A stretch of DNA of 64,000 bases from Arthrobacter sp. M4 (GCF_020251205.1 NZ_JAIWYX010000002.1:558001-622000), one strand, 5' to 3'; positions 1-8,849 are shown, counted from the first letter of the stretch. Notes: generated by a model not told the origin, from the sequence alone. Numbers and translations are program-made.

Positions 1-1
1 G

Positions 2-1018
2 CTGGGCGGCGTCCGGGCCATGACGGTGTCGCGAACCCTGCCACAGCGAGGGCTCCCGACGGTGGGTGCCTGGTGCTTCCTGGACAGCTTCGGACCCGAT
101 CGCGTGGCCATGAGCGTTCTCCCCCACCCGCACATGGGTCTGCAAACAGTGACGTGGCCGTTGACGGGCTCCGTGCGGCACCGTGACAGCGTGGGAAGCG
201 ACGTCGTTGTCCGGCCGGGCGAATTGAACATCATGACCGCCGGCCGGGGCATTTCCCACTCGGAGTTTTCGGTGCTGCCCAGCGGCAGCAATCCAGGTGG
301 CGAAGATCAACCGCACGACGGCGGAACGGTCACCGAAGGCCGGGGCACCGGCGATGGCGGCGAGGGTGCCCCTGCGCCCGCCGCCGCGGCGGATCCAGCG
401 GACATTCCTGTAGCAAGGGGCCTTCAGCTCTGGGTTGCGCTGCCGGATGCTGAGCGGCACCGGGCTCCGGCCTTTGAGCAACACAAGGACCTGCCCCAAG
501 TGACCGGCCCGGGCTTTGAGGCAACAGTGATGGTGGGAACCTTTGCTGGCAAAACGTCGCCCGCAACCATGTACAGCCCCATTGTTGGAGCTGACGTGAA
601 CGCGTCGGGGTCCGTTGAACTTCCCCTTGACCCGGACTTCGAACACGCCGTCCTGGTTCTCGACGGCGGCCTCTCCCTGGACGGTGAAAGTGTCCCGCCG
701 GGCCCACTCGCCTACCTTGGTGCGGGCCGTAACTCACTGAACGCCGACGCCGAGCCGGAGACGCGCCTGCTGCTGCTGGGTGGTCGGCCGTTCGAAGAGG
801 ACATCCTGATGTGGTGGAACTTCGTTGCCCGGACACACGAAGAGGTGGTGGAGGCCCGGAGCCAGTGGGAGAGCCTGGCGGCCCAACCAAACGGCGAGGC
901 CGAGCAGTCCAGGTTTGGCTTGGTTAAGGGCCATGGACCAGATGCCGGAGTTGAAGCTGGAAGGATTCCCGCCCCGGAACTCCCCAGTGTCCGGCTGCGT
1001 CCGCGCACCCGCGGTTAG
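2..1018 (+). CDS. Pirin family protein, 5' end outside window
   Basis: The frame is open from base 2, and the residues before the first ATG (LGGVRA) fit the usual pirin N-terminus, so the true start lies upstream of the window. Pirins are cupin-fold metal proteins; bacterial ones act as quercetin 2,3-dioxygenases or redox and metabolic regulators in the cytoplasm. The metal site is visible as the HPH pair in PHPHMGLQT and the His and Glu in RGISHSEF. A Gly/Ala/Pro-rich stretch of about 35 residues after the N-terminal cupin (bases about 285-410) is unusual and looks like a flexible insertion between the two domains. It is convergent with the kinase gene at 1099-2040. A short hairpin (arms 1024-1029 and 1037-1042) just after the stop could weakly terminate it. 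The family call is firm; the substrate is unknown. Confidence 0.88.
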   Translation: MGGVRAMTVSRTLPQRGLPTVGAWCFLDSFGPDRVAMSVLPHPHMGLQTVTWPLTGSVRHRDSVGSDVVVRPGELNIMTAGRGISHSEFSVLPSGSNPGGEDQPHDGGTVTEGRGTGDGGEGAPAPAAAADPADIPVARGLQLWVALPDAERHRAPAFEQHKDLPQVTGPGFEATVMVGTFAGKTSPATMYSPIVGADVNASGSVELPLDPDFEHAVLVLDGGLSLDGESVPPGPLAYLGAGRNSLNADAEPETRLLLLGGRPFEEDILMWWNFVARTHEEVVEARSQWESLAAQPNGEAEQSRFGLVKGHGPDAGVEAGRIPAPELPSVRLRPRTRG

Positions 1019-1098
1019 GTTCCAACGCCCTTCCACGGCGTTTGTGTACAGCCACGTAAATCGCCATCAAGCGGTACGAATGTACCAAACTCCAGCAG

Positions 1099-2040
1099 TT
1101 AGCTCTCTTCAGCGAGGAGATGGAGTACGCCCATCACGGGCTCCTGGTCCAGCACGCGGACATCCGTGATTCCATGGGCTGCGAGCGCAGCCCGGAAGGC
1201 GTCTTGGAGGCGTGGCACGTTCATGCCCAGGCCGCCGCCCAGCACTACAGGCCCCCGGATCCGCAGTTGCCGTGCCGCCTGGGCTGCCAGGTCCGCAAGG
1301 TCCTGTCCTGCCTGTTCCACGAGCAGCCGACTAGCGGCGTGGCCCGCGTCGGCAGCCTCAATGACCAGCCGGGCCTGCTGCGCCCAATGCCGGCGACCCG
1401 TGGCCGCTGAGTGGAACATGGCAATGAGCTTGTTGGGGTCGTCCAGCCCGCACGCGGTCAACAGGGCCTGCGTTAGCTCGTCCGGGGGAAGCCCCTGGTT
1501 CATCCGCCGCAGGCTATGGCGGACGGCTTCCCGGCCAAGCCAGTAACCGCTACCCTCATCTCCGAGCAGATAGCCCCAGCCGCCCGCGCGGGCCTCATCG
1601 CCGTCGTCGTTCTTTCCCCACGCGGCTGAACCGGTTCCCGCTATAACAGCTACGCCCGTACTGCTGCGGCCTGCCGCCAGAAGCAGCCGGGAATCATGGA
1701 CAACCGTCACATCGGCGCCCGGGACGTGGGGTTCGATCAACGCGGCCAGCGCGCGGGCGTCGTCGTCGGTGTCAATGCCGCCGGAGCCCACATAGACGCG
1801 CGAAACCTTCCGCCCATCTGTGCCAGGACCACCTATCCGGGAAAATAGCTCGGCGATATTGGCAGCCGCCACCTCGCGCGGGACGTTCTGCACATTGGAA
1901 CTGCCGGTGCTGTCATCCCGGACGACGACGCCGTCCTCGAAGCGGACGCCGTGCGTCTTGGTGCCGCCAATATCCAGGCCAATCACGATCCCCTGCATGG
2001 GAGTGGGATTGTCGACCGCCGGCGTCTGGGAAGTGTTCAC
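1099..2040 (-). CDS. BadF/BadG-type N-acetylglucosamine kinase-like protein
   Basis: This ASKHA-fold kinase of the BadF/BadG/NAGK group probably phosphorylates an amino sugar such as N-acetylglucosamine from cell-wall turnover. The phosphate-1 motif is GLDIGGTKTHG near the N-terminus, with the second phosphate motif AGTGSAAWG and GDEGSGYWLG further on. The adenosine-type motif VVLGGGLGMN lies near the C-terminus. I chose the GTG at 2040 because a TACGCT hexamer ends six bases upstream (2047-2052), the leaderless pattern seen through this window; an ATG at 1998 is the main alternative and a longer GTG at 2091 is less likely. The gene follows the LysR gene on the same strand by about 60 bases. 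The sugar substrate is inferred. Confidence 0.82.
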   Translation of the reverse strand: MNTSQTPAVDNPTPMQGIVIGLDIGGTKTHGVRFEDGVVVRDDSTGSSNVQNVPREVAAANIAELFSRIGGPGTDGRKVSRVYVGSGGIDTDDDARALAALIEPHVPGADVTVVHDSRLLLAAGRSSTGVAVIAGTGSAAWGKNDDGDEARAGGWGYLLGDEGSGYWLGREAVRHSLRRMNQGLPPDELTQALLTACGLDDPNKLIAMFHSAATGRRHWAQQARLVIEAADAGHAASRLLVEQAGQDLADLAAQAARQLRIRGPVVLGGGLGMNVPRLQDAFRAALAAHGITDVRVLDQEPVMGVLHLLAEES

Positions 2041-2100
2041 CGGTACAGCGTACGCGAGGGAACCGTAAGCGAAAGTGGCTGGCGCCGGCACTCCCCCGGT

Positions 2101-3069
2101 TCAGGCGGAACGCGACCTCACCAACCCTTCCAGCATGGACGGCCCCTCCTTGACAACCATTTCCCTGAAGAGTTTCAGTTGGCGTGGCTCCTTGGCGCGC
2201 TCCCGCCAGGCCAGCCCTGTTTCCCGGAATGCCAGCCCGGACTCGATCGGAAGTTCCACCCAGCCAAGGTCCGTTCCCGGCTGGAGACCGTGCGGTCCCC
2301 TGCCCAAACCTCCCGGCGGTGCAATGCCATAACCAAGCCCCGCGGACACAAGGCCCCGAACGGTGTGGGAATCCTGGCTCTCGAACGCTGTGCGCGGGCG
2401 GAAACCTGCGTCACGAAACAACGCATCCGTGAGTGCCCTCAGGCCATAGCCCGGTCCCATGGAGACAAAGAGCTCGTTGCGCATGTCCCGGAGGGCCACG
2501 CTGTCGCGGGTCGCGGCCGGGTGCCGATGATGCACCAGCAGTCGTAACGGTTCGCGGTACAGGACGGCGCTCTGGATGGATCTGCCTGGTACCGCTACGG
2601 GCGCAGTCAGCGCAAAATCCGCATCGCCTGCGGCAAGTTCGTCCAGGCAACTGTTGCGTGCCCCCTGGCTGAGCGCGAACGCGGTCTGTGGGTGGCGGCG
2701 ACGGAACTCGCTGATCAGAAGAGGCAAGGTGGCTTCGCCGAACGTGTGCTGGAAGGACACGGAAATCCGTCCCCGAACCACCTCCGATTCCGTGCGCACC
2801 CTGTCCAGCCCGCTGCGGAACTCACCGAGCGCCGCTTCAATGTACGGCAGGAGTGTCTCTGCCGCATGGGTGAGGCGGATACCCCGCCCGTCGCGGACCA
2901 GGAGTTCAGTCCCGACGACGGCGCTCGCCCGCGCCAGCGCCCGGCTCACCGTGGACTGCGGGAGCCCCAGGGCTTCGGCCGTTTCGGTCACGTGCCTGGT
3001 CCGGCCGAGTTCGGCCAGGACCGGCAGAAGGGGCAACAGCTGGGTTAGCTGGCGGTGTTCCAGGTCCAT
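2101..3069 (-). CDS. LysR-family transcriptional regulator
   Basis: The 322-residue protein has a winged HTH at about residues 15-65 (GLPQSTVSRALARA followed by LLVRDGRGIRLT) and a periplasmic-binding-like effector domain from about 95 to 300. It is divergent from the MFS transporter at 3156-4388, the classic layout in which a LysR protein controls the neighbouring transporter and itself. The shared intergenic region carries a T-N11-A box (3114-3128). No Shine-Dalgarno sequence is evident before the ATG at 3069, and no TAnnnT box sits at the leaderless distance, so the start is less certain than the frame. The effector is unknown. Confidence 0.88.
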   Translation of the reverse strand: MDLEHRQLTQLLPLLPVLAELGRTRHVTETAEALGLPQSTVSRALARASAVVGTELLVRDGRGIRLTHAAETLLPYIEAALGEFRSGLDRVRTESEVVRGRISVSFQHTFGEATLPLLISEFRRRHPQTAFALSQGARNSCLDELAAGDADFALTAPVAVPGRSIQSAVLYREPLRLLVHHRHPAATRDSVALRDMRNELFVSMGPGYGLRALTDALFRDAGFRPRTAFESQDSHTVRGLVSAGLGYGIAPPGGLGRGPHGLQPGTDLGWVELPIESGLAFRETGLAWRERAKEPRQLKLFREMVVKEGPSMLEGLVRSRSA

Positions 3070-3155
3070 CGGAGGTCAATTCATCCACAATTAGCATGTT
3101 TTCTGATTCATTCATGCATTGGAAGCATCCCATAGTGCAGGCCTACCGTGGAAGT
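3070..3155. promoter_or_regulatory. Divergent LysR/MFS control region with T-N11-A operator
   Basis: A LysR-type T-N11-A palindrome, ATGC-N7-GCAT, occupies 3114-3128. A second inverted pair, GCATG at 3094-3098 and CATGC at 3113-3117, overlaps it. For the MFS gene a -10 hexamer TACCGT (3144-3149) lies six bases before the GTG at 3156, placing the operator over the -35 region. This arrangement suits direct control of the transporter by the LysR protein. Binding is inferred from position and motif only. Confidence 0.55.
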
Positions 3156-4388
3156 GTGAGCAAAACTCCAGTCGCAGGTTTGCCCCGCTCAGGGGAACTG
3201 AATACATCCGACTGGGCAGGGCATCCCAAGGGCTCGCCCGGCTACCGGCGCATCCTGCTTGCGTTGGCCTGCGCCGGCGTAGCCACGTTTGCGCAACTGT
3301 ATTCAACGCAGGCCGTCCTTCCCCTCATGGCCGAGGATCTCGCGGTCCCCGCCTCGCAGGCCGCGCTGACTGTATCGCTGGCGACGATCGGCCTGGCAGC
3401 AGCGGTGCTGCCGTGGTCCTTCGTAGCCGACCGGATTGGACGGGTTCGGGCCATGGCAATCGCCATTGCGGCGGCCACCATCTTGGGGCTTCTGGTCCCG
3501 TTGTCGCCCTTCTTCGAAGCGGTACTTGTCCTGCGTTTCCTCGAAGGTGCCGCCTTGGGAGGCATACCCGCAGTGGCCATGGCATTCCTCGGTGAAGAAG
3601 TGCACAAATCGCACACCGCGATGGCGGCAGGCAGCTACATTGCGGGCACCACGCTGGGCGGGCTTTCTGGACGGCTCCTTGCAGGCCCTGTTGGTGAAGC
3701 GCTGGGTTGGCGTGCCGCCACAGGTGCCGTTGCCGTGATGGCGGCAACGGCAGCGTTGATGTTCGTTCTACTCGTGCCTAGACCGCAAGGCTTCAGCCCC
3801 TCCCGTCGGGCGGGCTTGCGTCCGGCCATGAGGGCCTTGGTTGGGGCCCTCCGCGAGCGCCGGTTGTTGGCCCTCTACGCCCAGGCTTTCTTCCTGATGG
3901 GCGGCTTCGTGGCCGTTTACAACTACCTCGGCTTCCACCTTGAGCGGGACCCTTTTGGGCTTCCCACAACCATGGTGAGCTTGATCTTCCTGGCCTACCT
4001 TGCTGGAACGGTCTCCTCCCGCTGGGCGGCAGAACTGACCTCCCGCTGGGGCCGCCGTCGTGTGCTGACCGCAGGAATAGCCGTCATGATCACAGGCATC
4101 CTGCTGACCACTGTTCCGGTCCTTGCTGCAATACTCACCGGGCTGGTGATATTCACGGCCGGGTTCTTTGCAGCCCATGGAATCGGATCAGGATGGACCG
4201 GTGACCTCGCTCCGGCCGCCCGGGCCCAGGCTGCATCGCTCTACAACCTGGCTTACTACCTTGGTTCCAGTGTGCTGGGCTGGGCCGGCGGATTGGTGTA
4301 TGAGAGCTTCGGTTGGGTCTGGATGGCGGGTGGCGTCGCTGTGTTGGCTACCGTTATGGCTGCAGTGGCCGTGGTGGCGCACCGGTAG
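3156..4388 (+). CDS. MFS transporter, YnfM-like efflux type
   Basis: A 410-residue major facilitator protein with hydrophobic segments consistent with 12 membrane spans. The motif A region DRIGRVRAMA follows the second span at about residues 91-100. The YnfM-like N-terminus (ATFAQLYSTQAVLPLMAED) matches arabinose or drug exporters of this subgroup. The GTG at 3156 is chosen because TACCGT ends six bases upstream; the longer ATG frame from 3096 would add about 20 residues across the operator. It is divergent from its likely LysR regulator and followed by an Lrp-type gene on the same strand. The exported compound cannot be read from the sequence. Confidence 0.85.
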   Translation: MSKTPVAGLPRSGELNTSDWAGHPKGSPGYRRILLALACAGVATFAQLYSTQAVLPLMAEDLAVPASQAALTVSLATIGLAAAVLPWSFVADRIGRVRAMAIAIAAATILGLLVPLSPFFEAVLVLRFLEGAALGGIPAVAMAFLGEEVHKSHTAMAAGSYIAGTTLGGLSGRLLAGPVGEALGWRAATGAVAVMAATAALMFVLLVPRPQGFSPSRRAGLRPAMRALVGALRERRLLALYAQAFFLMGGFVAVYNYLGFHLERDPFGLPTTMVSLIFLAYLAGTVSSRWAAELTSRWGRRRVLTAGIAVMITGILLTTVPVLAAILTGLVIFTAGFFAAHGIGSGWTGDLAPAARAQAASLYNLAYYLGSSVLGWAGGLVYESFGWVWMAGGVAVLATVMAAVAVVAHR

Positions 4389-4515
4389 CCCTGAATTTTT
4401 CGGTCCGGCGTGTCCTTCTGTGCTGGCAAATATTCGGCAGTTCTTGGGAGCGTGTGAATGGATCGCCCCTTATCTGCGGATTACTATGAACGCAGAGCAA
4501 TTCCGGGAGGTTTCG

Positions 4516-5022
4516 TTGAGCAACGCGATGAAGAATATTCGGCCTATCAGCGGTCCCCACGAACCCCTGGACGCAATTGATGAACGAATTCTCGCGGCTT
4601 TGGTAGACGACGCCCGTATCTCCAACAAGCAGCTTGCGGAACTTGTGGGCATAGCGCCGTCCACGGCACTGATGCGGACCCGGGCCTTGTCAGAGCGTGG
4701 CATCATCCGGGGATTCGAGGCGATCCTGAACCTTTCCTCGATAGGGCGTTCTGTCCAGGCCCTTATTGCGGTGCGGCTGCGGGCACACGACAGGGACCAG
4801 ATCGATCGCTTTACATCCCGCGTTCCGCAGCTCCCGGCAGTGCTTTCCACCTTCCACACCTCTGGCTCGGTGGATTACTTGCTGCACATCGCAGTCGCCA
4901 GCACCGAGGATTTAAGGGATTGGGTGCTGGACAACCTGGCAACGGATCCCGTGGTTGGACACACGGAAACCACGCTCGTATTCGAGCACATGCAGGGGAA
5001 CCACGGACCGCTGCCTGAATAA
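4516..5022 (+). CDS. Lrp/AsnC-family transcriptional regulator (1)
   Basis: A 168-residue Lrp/AsnC regulator. An N-terminal HTH spans about residues 20-65 (LDAIDERILAALVDDARISNKQLAELVG is the helix region in outline), then an alpha/beta ligand-binding RAM domain runs from about 80 to the end. The open frame begins far upstream, but a TTG at 4516 has GGGAGG five bases before it (4505-4510), which decides the start; an ATG at 4486 lacks such a site. It stands convergent to the second MFS gene (5076-6308) and downstream of the first MFS gene. Family assignment is firm, target and ligand unknown. Confidence 0.85.
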   Translation: MSNAMKNIRPISGPHEPLDAIDERILAALVDDARISNKQLAELVGIAPSTALMRTRALSERGIIRGFEAILNLSSIGRSVQALIAVRLRAHDRDQIDRFTSRVPQLPAVLSTFHTSGSVDYLLHIAVASTEDLRDWVLDNLATDPVVGHTETTLVFEHMQGNHGPLPE

Positions 5023-5044
5023 CGCCTGCCTCTGGGCTGCGGCC

Positions 5045-5066
5045 CCGCCGTACTGAAGTACTGCGG
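5045..5066. terminator. Hairpin between convergent genes
   Basis: Arms CCGCCGTACT (5045-5054) and AGTACTGCGG (5057-5066) form a ten-pair stem with one mismatch in the short gap between the Lrp gene and the convergent MFS gene. There is no clear T-tract on either side, so termination is plausible but not certain. Confidence 0.4.
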
Positions 5067-5075
5067 CAGGCTGCC

Positions 5076-6308
5076 CTACTTTCGAGCTGCCCTGAGTGCG
5101 ATGCCTGCCAGGAGTAGCCCTGCTCCGCCGCAGCTCCATGCAAAGGCTGCCACCGCCGTCGTAATTCCCCACGCCGCCGTTGCAATGCCTAGGCCGACGA
5201 CGGGCAGTGCGCTGCCCAGGTAAGTAAGGATGTATACGGCACTAACCACTTGGGCGTGCCGTTCCGGCGAGGTGCGCGCGGCGACGTCGTTGAAAGCGGT
5301 CCTAAAGGCCACGCCCTGGCCGAGTCCGGCAAAAACGCTCGCAGCGAGCAGAAGCCAAGGGCTGGACCACCACACCGATGCGACCATCAGGACAACGGAG
5401 CCACCCATAACCACCAAGCCCACCGGCACAGATAGCCGGCTCCTGATCCCAGTGAGCTGGCTGAGTGCGGAGGCGCCCAGCGACAGGCCGGCAACAGCGC
5501 CGATGACAAGCCTTGAATCCGTCCCCACAACATTGGCGAAGTAGCCGGGTGCCAGTGACAGGCAGAACCCAAACACGGCGAAACTGAGGAAGCCGACGCC
5601 GGAGGCAAGCCAGAAGGCTCCGCGTGCCCCGCGGGCCACCTCGGGACGCCTCGGTGCAAGAAGGGCCAGCGGTCGGGGGCCAAGGGCGGGCTTCAGCGCT
5701 GGACGGGCTTTGAGGAGCCACAGCGGAATCAGAAGTGCTACGAGGACGATGGCGTGCAGGTAGAAGGGCGTCGCCGTGGATTCCGTCAGCTGGGAGAGGG
5801 CTCCACCGATGGCCGGTCCAACTGCAACCCCTCCAGCCGAGGAGAGCAAAGTGAAGCGCGAAGCCCATTCCGGTCTGTGCGGCAGAAGCTCCCGCAGGGC
5901 CGCCGAACTGGCGCCGGTGGCCAGGGCGACGGCGATGCCTTGCAGCGCCCGGCCGGCACAGAGCGCGGTGATGTTCGTGGCGCTACCAAATACCAGGCAT
6001 CCTGCGAGGCCAACGACGACGGCAAGCACCAGGGCTGCCCGCCGTCCGATGTGGTCCGACCAGTGGCCCGCAAGGACGAGGGCGCCCACGAGGGCCAGGA
6101 CATAACTGGCGAAGGCCACGGTGATCCCCACAGGCGGGATGGCGAGCTGCTCCTGTAGGAGCGGATACAACGGCGTGGCCAGGTTGGCCCCCGTCAGCAA
6201 CGTAAAAATTACGACGCCGGCCAGCACCAGCCGGGCGGTAGTGGAAGCGTCCCAGCCGGGCCGGTCGGCCGACGCCGGGCGCATCCTGAGTTCGCCAAAG
6301 ACAGTCAT
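5076..6308 (-). CDS. MFS transporter (2)
   Basis: A 410-residue major facilitator protein with hydrophobic segments consistent with 12 spans. The N-terminal half holds the motif A loop GHWSDHIGRRAAL, and a Gly/Ala-rich later region suits the drug-efflux or sugar-efflux type. The frame extends to 6401, but the ATG at 6308 has GGAGG seven bases upstream (complement of 6316-6320), so I place the start there. It is divergent from the second Lrp regulator (6492-6989), its probable controller, and convergent with the first Lrp gene. Substrate unknown. Confidence 0.85.
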   Translation of the reverse strand: MTVFGELRMRPASADRPGWDASTTARLVLAGVVIFTLLTGANLATPLYPLLQEQLAIPPVGITVAFASYVLALVGALVLAGHWSDHIGRRAALVLAVVVGLAGCLVFGSATNITALCAGRALQGIAVALATGASSAALRELLPHRPEWASRFTLLSSAGGVAVGPAIGGALSQLTESTATPFYLHAIVLVALLIPLWLLKARPALKPALGPRPLALLAPRRPEVARGARGAFWLASGVGFLSFAVFGFCLSLAPGYFANVVGTDSRLVIGAVAGLSLGASALSQLTGIRSRLSVPVGLVVMGGSVVLMVASVWWSSPWLLLAASVFAGLGQGVAFRTAFNDVAARTSPERHAQVVSAVYILTYLGSALPVVGLGIATAAWGITTAVAAFAWSCGGAGLLLAGIALRAARK

Positions 6309-6491
6309 GTGGTTGCCTCCGTGGAAAGCGGCAGTCGAAGCGCCTCCTTGTGGGATTTGCCCCGGGCCTGGGAGTGGTGCCCTGATGGATAGCAACATCA
6401 TGTGCTTTGACTGACTTAGGAATCAGGAGTAGATGGCAAAATTGATCAAAATACGCAAAGTTTGGCCTTCTCGCTGATCTGGAGTGATGAT
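6309..6491. promoter_or_regulatory. Divergent MFS/Lrp control region
   Basis: The 183 bases between the divergent starts are clearly richer in A and T around 6420-6465 than the flanking genes. An 8-bp palindrome TTGATCAA sits at 6442-6449 within an A-rich run, the kind of site Lrp-type proteins bind. GGAG at 6481-6484 serves the TTG start at 6492. Operator function is inferred. Confidence 0.4.
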
Positions 6492-6989
6492 TTGGACAAG
6501 CTCGACCACACTGACCTACAAATCCTGCTGGAACTGATCCGTGACCCTCGTGTACAGATCGGCGAGCTCAGTGAAGCCCTGGGAATTGCCCGCAACACGG
6601 CCCAGTCACGGCTGAAACGTATTCTCCGAGCGGGAATCCTCCACGAGGGTGGACGGGAGATTAACCTGGAGAAGATTGGCTACGATGTCCTGGCCTTTGT
6701 CACCATCGAGGTCACGCACCGCGAGCTGGATGCCGTGATTGGTGCGCTGCGGCTCATTCCCCAGGTTCTTGAGGTCCATGAGATCTCCGGCCGAGGTGAT
6801 CTAATGTGCCGGGTTGTAGCCACTGACACGCACAATCTTCAAACCGCGTTGCGCTCGATTCTCAGGACCCGAGGCGTTATTCGAACGGAGACGGTGCTGG
6901 CACTGCACACGCACATCGGATACCGGGCCGAGCCCCTGCTTGGCAGGCTCGCTGGCCCAACGGAGGACACGCGCCGTCGAGCCCAATAG
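6492..6989 (+). CDS. Lrp/AsnC-family transcriptional regulator (2)
   Basis: A 165-residue Lrp/AsnC protein with an N-terminal HTH at about residues 5-50 (GIARNTAQSRLKRILRAGI) and a C-terminal RAM ligand domain containing VHEISGRGDLMCRV. The start is taken as the TTG at 6492, which has GGAG seven bases upstream; an earlier TTG at 6462 lacks a site. It is divergent from the MFS gene at 5076-6308, so it likely controls that transporter in response to an amino acid or related small molecule. The two Lrp genes in this region are clearly different in sequence, not a recent duplication. Confidence 0.86.
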   Translation: MDKLDHTDLQILLELIRDPRVQIGELSEALGIARNTAQSRLKRILRAGILHEGGREINLEKIGYDVLAFVTIEVTHRELDAVIGALRLIPQVLEVHEISGRGDLMCRVVATDTHNLQTALRSILRTRGVIRTETVLALHTHIGYRAEPLLGRLAGPTEDTRRRAQ

Positions 6990-7051
6990 TTTCCGGGGAA
7001 TCCATTGCCCTGCTGCGACGGCGGGTAGTTGTGCCGTTGCATAATTGGCCC

Positions 7052-8047
7052 GTGACAATCATCGACAACGCCGTATACGTCGACGGCGTGCGGACCGCGA
7101 CTCCCCAGAGCCTTGAGCAAACTTTCGAGACGCTGGCGGTGCACCGCGGTATGGCATGGATCGGCCTCTACCGGCCGACCACCGACGAAATGTCCGCGGT
7201 GGCCAGGGAATTCGGCCTGCACGAACTGGCCGTAGAGGATGCGATTGTCGCTCATCAGCGGCCGAAGATGGAACGGTATGACGACATCCTCTTCACGGTT
7301 CTTCGCCCTGCCCGCTACCTCGACGACACGGAGACGGTGGAATTTGGCGAGCTCCATATCTTCACCGGACCCAACTTCGTAGTGACCCTTCGCCATGCGG
7401 AAACAGCAGGCGTGGCCCGCGTACGCCGACGTCTGGAAGGGCGTCCAGACCTGCTGTGCCATGGGCCCGAAGCTGTGTTGTACGCCCTGCTTGACCAAGT
7501 GGTGGACGACTATGCGCCTGTGGTTGCCGGGCTTGAAAACGACATCGACGAAATCGAAGACCAGCTGTTCAGCGGCGATACTGCCGTGTCCCGCCGGATC
7601 TATGAGCTTGCCCGCGAGGTCATCCAGTTCCAGCGGGCCATCCTTCCGCTTCCGGACATGATCGATTCACTCCGCCGCGGTTTTGAGAAATACAAAGTGG
7701 ACATCGAATTGCAGCGTTACCTACGCGACGTCGAGGACCACGTCCACCACCTCATATCCAAGGTGAACTCTTTCCGCGACCTTCTGCAGAATGCGCTCAC
7801 ACTGGACGGCACACTGACTGCCAACCGCCAAAACGAGGCGAGCGCAGCCCAGAACGAGCAGGTCAAGAAAATCTCGTCCTGGGCAGCGATCTTCTTCGCG
7901 CCGTCTTTTGTGGCAGGAATTTACGGTATGAACTTCGACTACATGCCAGAGCTGCATTGGCTGTTCGGATATCCGATGGCCATCGGCATGATGTTCGGAG
8001 CCGCTCTCCTGATGTACGCCATATTCAAGAAGAAAGGCTGGCTATAA
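7052..8047 (+). CDS. corA: CorA-family magnesium/cobalt transport protein
   Basis: A 331-residue CorA-type divalent cation channel of the inner membrane. The large N-terminal cytoplasmic domain includes the long stalk helix region rich in Glu and Asp (ENDIDEIEDQL). The signature loop YGMNF lies near residue 290 between two C-terminal membrane spans, and the protein ends with basic KKKGWL. I take the GTG at 7052 as start because a CATAAT hexamer (7040-7045) ends six bases before it, suggesting a leaderless message; a GTG at 7031 would add seven residues. Family is certain; Mg, Co or Zn specificity is not readable. Confidence 0.93.
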   Translation: MTIIDNAVYVDGVRTATPQSLEQTFETLAVHRGMAWIGLYRPTTDEMSAVAREFGLHELAVEDAIVAHQRPKMERYDDILFTVLRPARYLDDTETVEFGELHIFTGPNFVVTLRHAETAGVARVRRRLEGRPDLLCHGPEAVLYALLDQVVDDYAPVVAGLENDIDEIEDQLFSGDTAVSRRIYELAREVIQFQRAILPLPDMIDSLRRGFEKYKVDIELQRYLRDVEDHVHHLISKVNSFRDLLQNALTLDGTLTANRQNEASAAQNEQVKKISSWAAIFFAPSFVAGIYGMNFDYMPELHWLFGYPMAIGMMFGAALLMYAIFKKKGWL

Positions 8048-8073
8048 AGCCCAGGTGCAGGCCATAAAGGTTC

Positions 8074-8604
8074 CTATAGGGCGCCACCGGCGGCCGCAGG
8101 AGCCGAGGGGTCGCGGCCGGCGTCGCCCACGGACTCGCGGGCCAGGTGGTTCTCGATATCAAAGAGGTTGTCCGCCCGCTCCGCGATGTTCAGCAGCGTT
8201 GTCATGGACGAAACTTCCTCCACCTGCTCCTTCAGGAACCACAGCATAAACTGCTCCCCCAGCGGGTCGTTCTGGTCGCGGGCAGCGCGGAACAGGGCCT
8301 CGATGTTACCCGTGACTTCCTTCTCCTGAGCCAGCGCCAAAGCGATGGGTTCCTTGGCAGTTCCAAAGTCATTCCGGACATCGGGAATTCCCGGGATGGT
8401 GAACGGGATGTTTCGGTCTAGGAGGTACTGAACCATCATCATCGCGTGGTTGCGCTCTTCAAGTGACTGGCGGTAGAAGTGGCGCGCCAGCTGCGGCAGG
8501 TCTTGACTGTCGAAATACACCGCCACGGCAATGTACTGCTGGGACGCCGAGAATTCGATTTCTACTTGATCGGCCAACATTTCATGAAAAGTCTTGGATG
8601 CCAT
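8074..8604 (-). CDS. Ferritin
   Basis: A 176-residue non-haem ferritin that stores iron in a 24-subunit shell in the cytoplasm. Ferroxidase-centre residues are visible as Glu17 and Tyr24 in EFSASQQY, Glu50 and His53 in EERNHAM, and Glu/Gln in FLKEQVEE. The C-terminal tail is Ala/Gly-rich. The frame begins at 8685, but MASKTFHEML at 8604 is the usual ferritin start and TAGGAT (8612-8617) lies seven bases before it. It is divergent from the aminotransferase operon. No iron box was recognised upstream. Confidence 0.93.
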   Translation of the reverse strand: MASKTFHEMLADQVEIEFSASQQYIAVAVYFDSQDLPQLARHFYRQSLEERNHAMMMVQYLLDRNIPFTIPGIPDVRNDFGTAKEPIALALAQEKEVTGNIEALFRAARDQNDPLGEQFMLWFLKEQVEEVSSMTTLLNIAERADNLFDIENHLARESVGDAGRDPSAPAAAGGAL

Positions 8605-8763
8605 GCCTGCGATCCTACGCCAGGCCGAAGAGAGCGCACAGAGGTACGCACAGAGGTTCCACGGTGTCGGAGCCCGAGGTGCCAAGCGGGTGGCGCCGCA
8701 CGCGTTCGGTGCACATCGCGATACTCAACGAGACACCGACACCGTCTGAGATTTCATTTGCAG

Positions 8764-8799
8764 ATCAGACTTCGAAGTCTGATATATTAGTCCTATACT
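8764..8799 (+). promoter_or_regulatory. 20-bp perfect palindrome over the aminotransferase promoter
   Basis: Bases 8764-8783 form a perfect 20-bp palindrome with half-site ATCAGACTTC. A -10 like hexamer TATACT lies at 8794-8799, and TTCGAA inside the palindrome (8771-8776) is 17 bases upstream of it, in the -35 position. A second inverted pair TAGT/ACTA brackets the -10 (8788-8800). The layout suggests a repressor operator. The cognate regulator is not adjacent. Confidence 0.6.
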
Positions 8800-8849
8800 A
8801 GACCTGAATCCGCACAGGATCGATAAGACTCGATGAGGAGTGGAATAGC

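Noticed and set aside
330..890. Antisense open frame under the pirin gene
   Set aside because: Shadow of the pirin coding sequence with no family match and no promoter signature.
4168..4515. Upstream extension of the first Lrp gene
   Set aside because: It overlaps the MFS gene in another frame, and GGGAGG just before the TTG at 4516 marks the real start.
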